Source: UBA1163 sp049513055 (GTDB taxonomy: Bacteria; Desulfobacterota; BSN033; UBA1163). From it: DNA of 14,624 nucleotides. A program made the translations under genes and the position numbers. This document shows positions 14,101-14,624 of the stretch, in pieces; positions within the stretch are counted from its first letter, which is position 1; each line of letters opens with the position of its first letter. Below the pieces are notes generated by a model. It made no database searches and was not told the origin of the DNA. It saw only the letters and a list, made by a program, of their open reading frames with translations. The DNA lies in contig JBEKWN010000148.1 of NCBI GenBank assembly GCA_049513055.1, positions 1 to 14,624 of the forward strand, read 5' to 3'.

Positions 14101-14234
14101 AGGTATTGGCTGCTCCGGTTGTAGCAGATAATGTCGTCTATTTTACAACTTGGAAATATACTGGAGACAAGACAGATTGTGGAGCAGGGAAGGGGAGACT
14201 TTATGGATTAACTTCGACAAGAGTCCGGTCGTGA
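11163..14234 (+). CDS. pilY1: PilY1 pilus-tip protein (operon 2), main body of a frameshifted gene
   Basis: The frame is open from 10962 and is PilY1-like from about 11022; GTG 11163 is only the first internal start, not the true one. It continues the vWA-like domain (ALKKVITDLVDINLGFSTY; YIILLTDGLESC) and a cysteine- and tyrosine-rich insert. An EF-hand/dockerin-like loop, DINNDGKVDKKD, starts at 13029. The C-terminal propeller follows: ETIVYVGANDGMVHAF, FGIIPNNLLGKLKDL, ERGGGNAYFALDVTDP, WSRPEIGW, and the calcium-type loop DSDLDGRVNGVYFGDFNG. The usual ending is missing here: the frame stops at 14234 after GAGKGRLYGL, while the terminal domain continues in another frame. If expressed unrepaired, the protein has neither signal peptide nor C-terminus. 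Either the gene is decaying or there are sequencing errors; the body shows no other damage. Confidence 0.85.
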   Translation: MDINLGFSTYAQFKTDSRVGRYKRDRWNCTGGTPAQAATTTTTTWQKLYWRWNTGSNSYSSASSLAQGNFTDVWGQVQTGMSVGSKLYEKNHTFIVETAPPHPPATYKADLEYTITSIVLNAEMNFYTYYYTSATYDTYETWNFTVTKNTPGAVICHTMAFYSYVCDTEFPATQAGGWKTYDSTITNYPEDSSPIVPANKWKCICTGVTPGHGPIAKVDCSYGAKFQEWAWGGGGTISCPLTAGSAYNSGKDPNLGDSWTVWTYVDNCYDSSDYIYPSFGTANKPDTWSYFRIDKVSGFWPIDQVNKKPPYSDNQPKPFYPSSDGTNPNNNPGTFDNHYFFINIPQVDDSTKGYPIKNAILAMLDLTPVQNPQTGNWWTKLPLKPNSLTANTSGAPQNQTPIADSLYMGKRYFEDYIKQDPPSTAKCRGNYIILLTDGLESCRYLDPGTNLKPDFDLGATASQDLYNIGVNTFVIGFGKAAGTNLNALNKIARAGSNNNYDAFFTDTLAGLTNAIQTIFQIIGGSYARSSPVVSRNRDRLYRGYFNLPGYEGHLVAYDLNLDGSIITPETWDAGKVMNSNGRGSVYTWVDGAIGKSRGDFINVDLADKGGKKLAAYLNPLGEDINNDGKVDKKDSQAIDGFTLNANYDDGKNGPGYYKGVRSGKWLLGDIYHSTPLVVDAPNFNFPDAAFPQKYSDFKTTWKSRETIVYVGANDGMVHAFSNKDGKEKFGIIPNNLLGKLKDLRTNSHQFFVDSSPRAYDVLIAGSWSTVLVSGERGGGNAYFALDVTDPKDANYPIVLWDVTDPGMGNTWSRPEIGWVRISGVEKFVAFVGGGYSTTDGVGNTFYVIDIQDGSILRKFTVGASSNKVPAGATAFDSDLDGRVNGVYFGDFNGVLWKIKIDNEEDISKWQLINLYTPSTNTPVFYPPAVTKNNQGKILIYYGQGNELNIFNIDNNSFFEIWDNADSGVKNWEESLGAGEKVLAAPVVADNVVYFTTWKYTGDKTDCGAGKGRLYGLTSTRVRS

Positions 14235-14347
14235 CCAATGGGATGATTTATATTTCGACGAGCCTCAATGCAGATCGAAAACCAGCGGGTTTTATAATTC
14301 CAGCATGGGGTGTTGGAAAACTCAAATACTGGAGAGAAGTCTTTTGA
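14213..14347 (+). pseudogene. pilY1: PilY1 (operon 2), C-terminal fragment in a shifted frame
   Basis: This frame reads FDKSPVVTNGMIYISTSLNA, then AWGVGKLKYWREVF and a stop. It is the typical end of PilY1 and parallels INWKTVF of the intact copy. It is offset by the equivalent of one missing base (or two extra) from the main body, with the junction between about 14200 and 14215. It has no start or SD of its own. Confidence 0.78.
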
Positions 14348-14456
14348 AGAAAATATTTCATACCTGTAGAGACAATTTTTGGAGAAGAAAACTTCTTAAA
14401 AAGGATGGGAATTTAAAATATACTATAATTTCAATAGGTTATAAATTTATTAATAA

Positions 14457-14472
14457 TTGGCATAGCAATTGC
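14457..14472 (+). promoter_or_regulatory. Sigma-54 (-24/-12) promoter ahead of the riboswitch
   Basis: TTGGCATAGCAATTGC: GG (14459-14460) and GC (14471-14472) are exactly 10 bases apart. The -24 block TTGGCA and the -12 block TTGCT match consensus, with deviations only at the last two bases of TGGCACG. The predicted start is near 14484, about 13 bases before the riboswitch aptamer. It would drive a gene beyond the window. Confidence 0.7.
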
Positions 14473-14496
14473 TGATTTAAATAATCAAAGAATAAA

Positions 14497-14612
14497 GTAG
14501 CCCGATAAAGCCAAACCACGAGCAATCGTGGGACGGAAAGCCACGGATCCCAAGATTTTGGGATAGCCGGGTTGCCGAAGTAGACACCAGTGAACCGGAT
14601 TGCCGTGGCTTT
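14497..14612 (+). promoter_or_regulatory. Class-I (GEMM) cyclic-di-GMP riboswitch with possible expression platform
   Basis: P1 is 14497-14504 with 14568-14575. The conserved CCAAACC leads into P2 (14516-14521/14526-14531), capped by a GCAA tetraloop. GGGACGGAAAGCC follows, then P3 (14547-14553/14558-14564) and the closing ATAGCCGGGTTGCCG. By hand alignment to the Vibrio Vc2 aptamer, G14510 corresponds to G20, A14537 to A47 and C14567 to C92. G at position 20 favours c-di-GMP over cGAMP, which prefers A. The G21-C46 pair appears as C14511-G14536, a compensatory change. CCGTGGCTTT (14603-14612) is a perfect 10-base complement of AAAGCCACGG (14537-14546) in the aptamer core, so it could form the alternative fold. 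The regulated gene is outside the window. Confidence 0.88.
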
Positions 14613-14624
14613 ACCAAAACGGAA

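Noticed and set aside
14497..14624. tRNA or other structured RNA gene in place of a riboswitch
   Set aside because: There is no cloverleaf and no T-loop, and the conserved GEMM blocks CCAAACC, GGGACGGAAAGCC and GCCGGGTTGCCG in order identify the aptamer.

Overview
The window comes from a Gram-negative bacterium with type IV pili. The mix of gene content (two pilV-pilW-pilX-pilY1 minor-pilin operons, a sigma-54 response regulator, a c-di-GMP-I-type riboswitch, and a moderately AT-rich genome peppered with short palindromic repeats) resembles Desulfobacterota or Nitrospirota. This placement is inference, since no rRNA or marker gene is present. All convincing genes lie on the + strand.

Region 1 (1-700) is a small nested mobile-element region. 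A four-helix-bundle (23S intervening-sequence protein family) gene is flanked by imperfect inverted repeats (10-53 and 661-700). It is split at codon 55 by a 315-bp insert (223-537). The insert carries a small GIY-YIG nuclease gene with a GC-rich palindromic unit at each end. Joining bases 222 and 538 restores a continuous 100-residue four-helix protein. The same two repeat units recur side by side, without a nuclease gene and in inverse orientation, inside the first pilW gene (2920-2954).

Region 2 (764-8245) holds a sigma-54-dependent response regulator, an AT-rich intergenic stretch ending in a good -24/-12 promoter, and minor-pilin operon 1: pilV, pilW, pilX, pilY1 and a lipoprotein with tandem repeats. 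PilW1 has lost its prepilin signal and membrane helix, which are replaced by repeat-derived sequence.

Region 3 (8246-14347) holds a sigma-70-like promoter and minor-pilin operon 2: fimT/gspH, pilV, pilW, pilX and pilY1. PilW2 carries a 120-bp palindromic repeat, in frame, just ahead of its prepilin signal, plus a G-quadruplex-type tract. PilY1-2 is broken by two apparent single-base frameshifts, one near each end, and the sequence on both sides of each is clearly PilY1.

Region 4 (14348-14624) has a second sigma-54-type promoter followed within about 25 bases by a class-I (GEMM) cyclic-dinucleotide riboswitch. Its regulated gene lies beyond the window. The genes fit a model in which minor pilins and PilY1 prime pilus assembly and provide a calcium-dependent tip adhesin, under sigma-54 and second-messenger control. 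Repeat elements have entered both pilV-pilW junctions.
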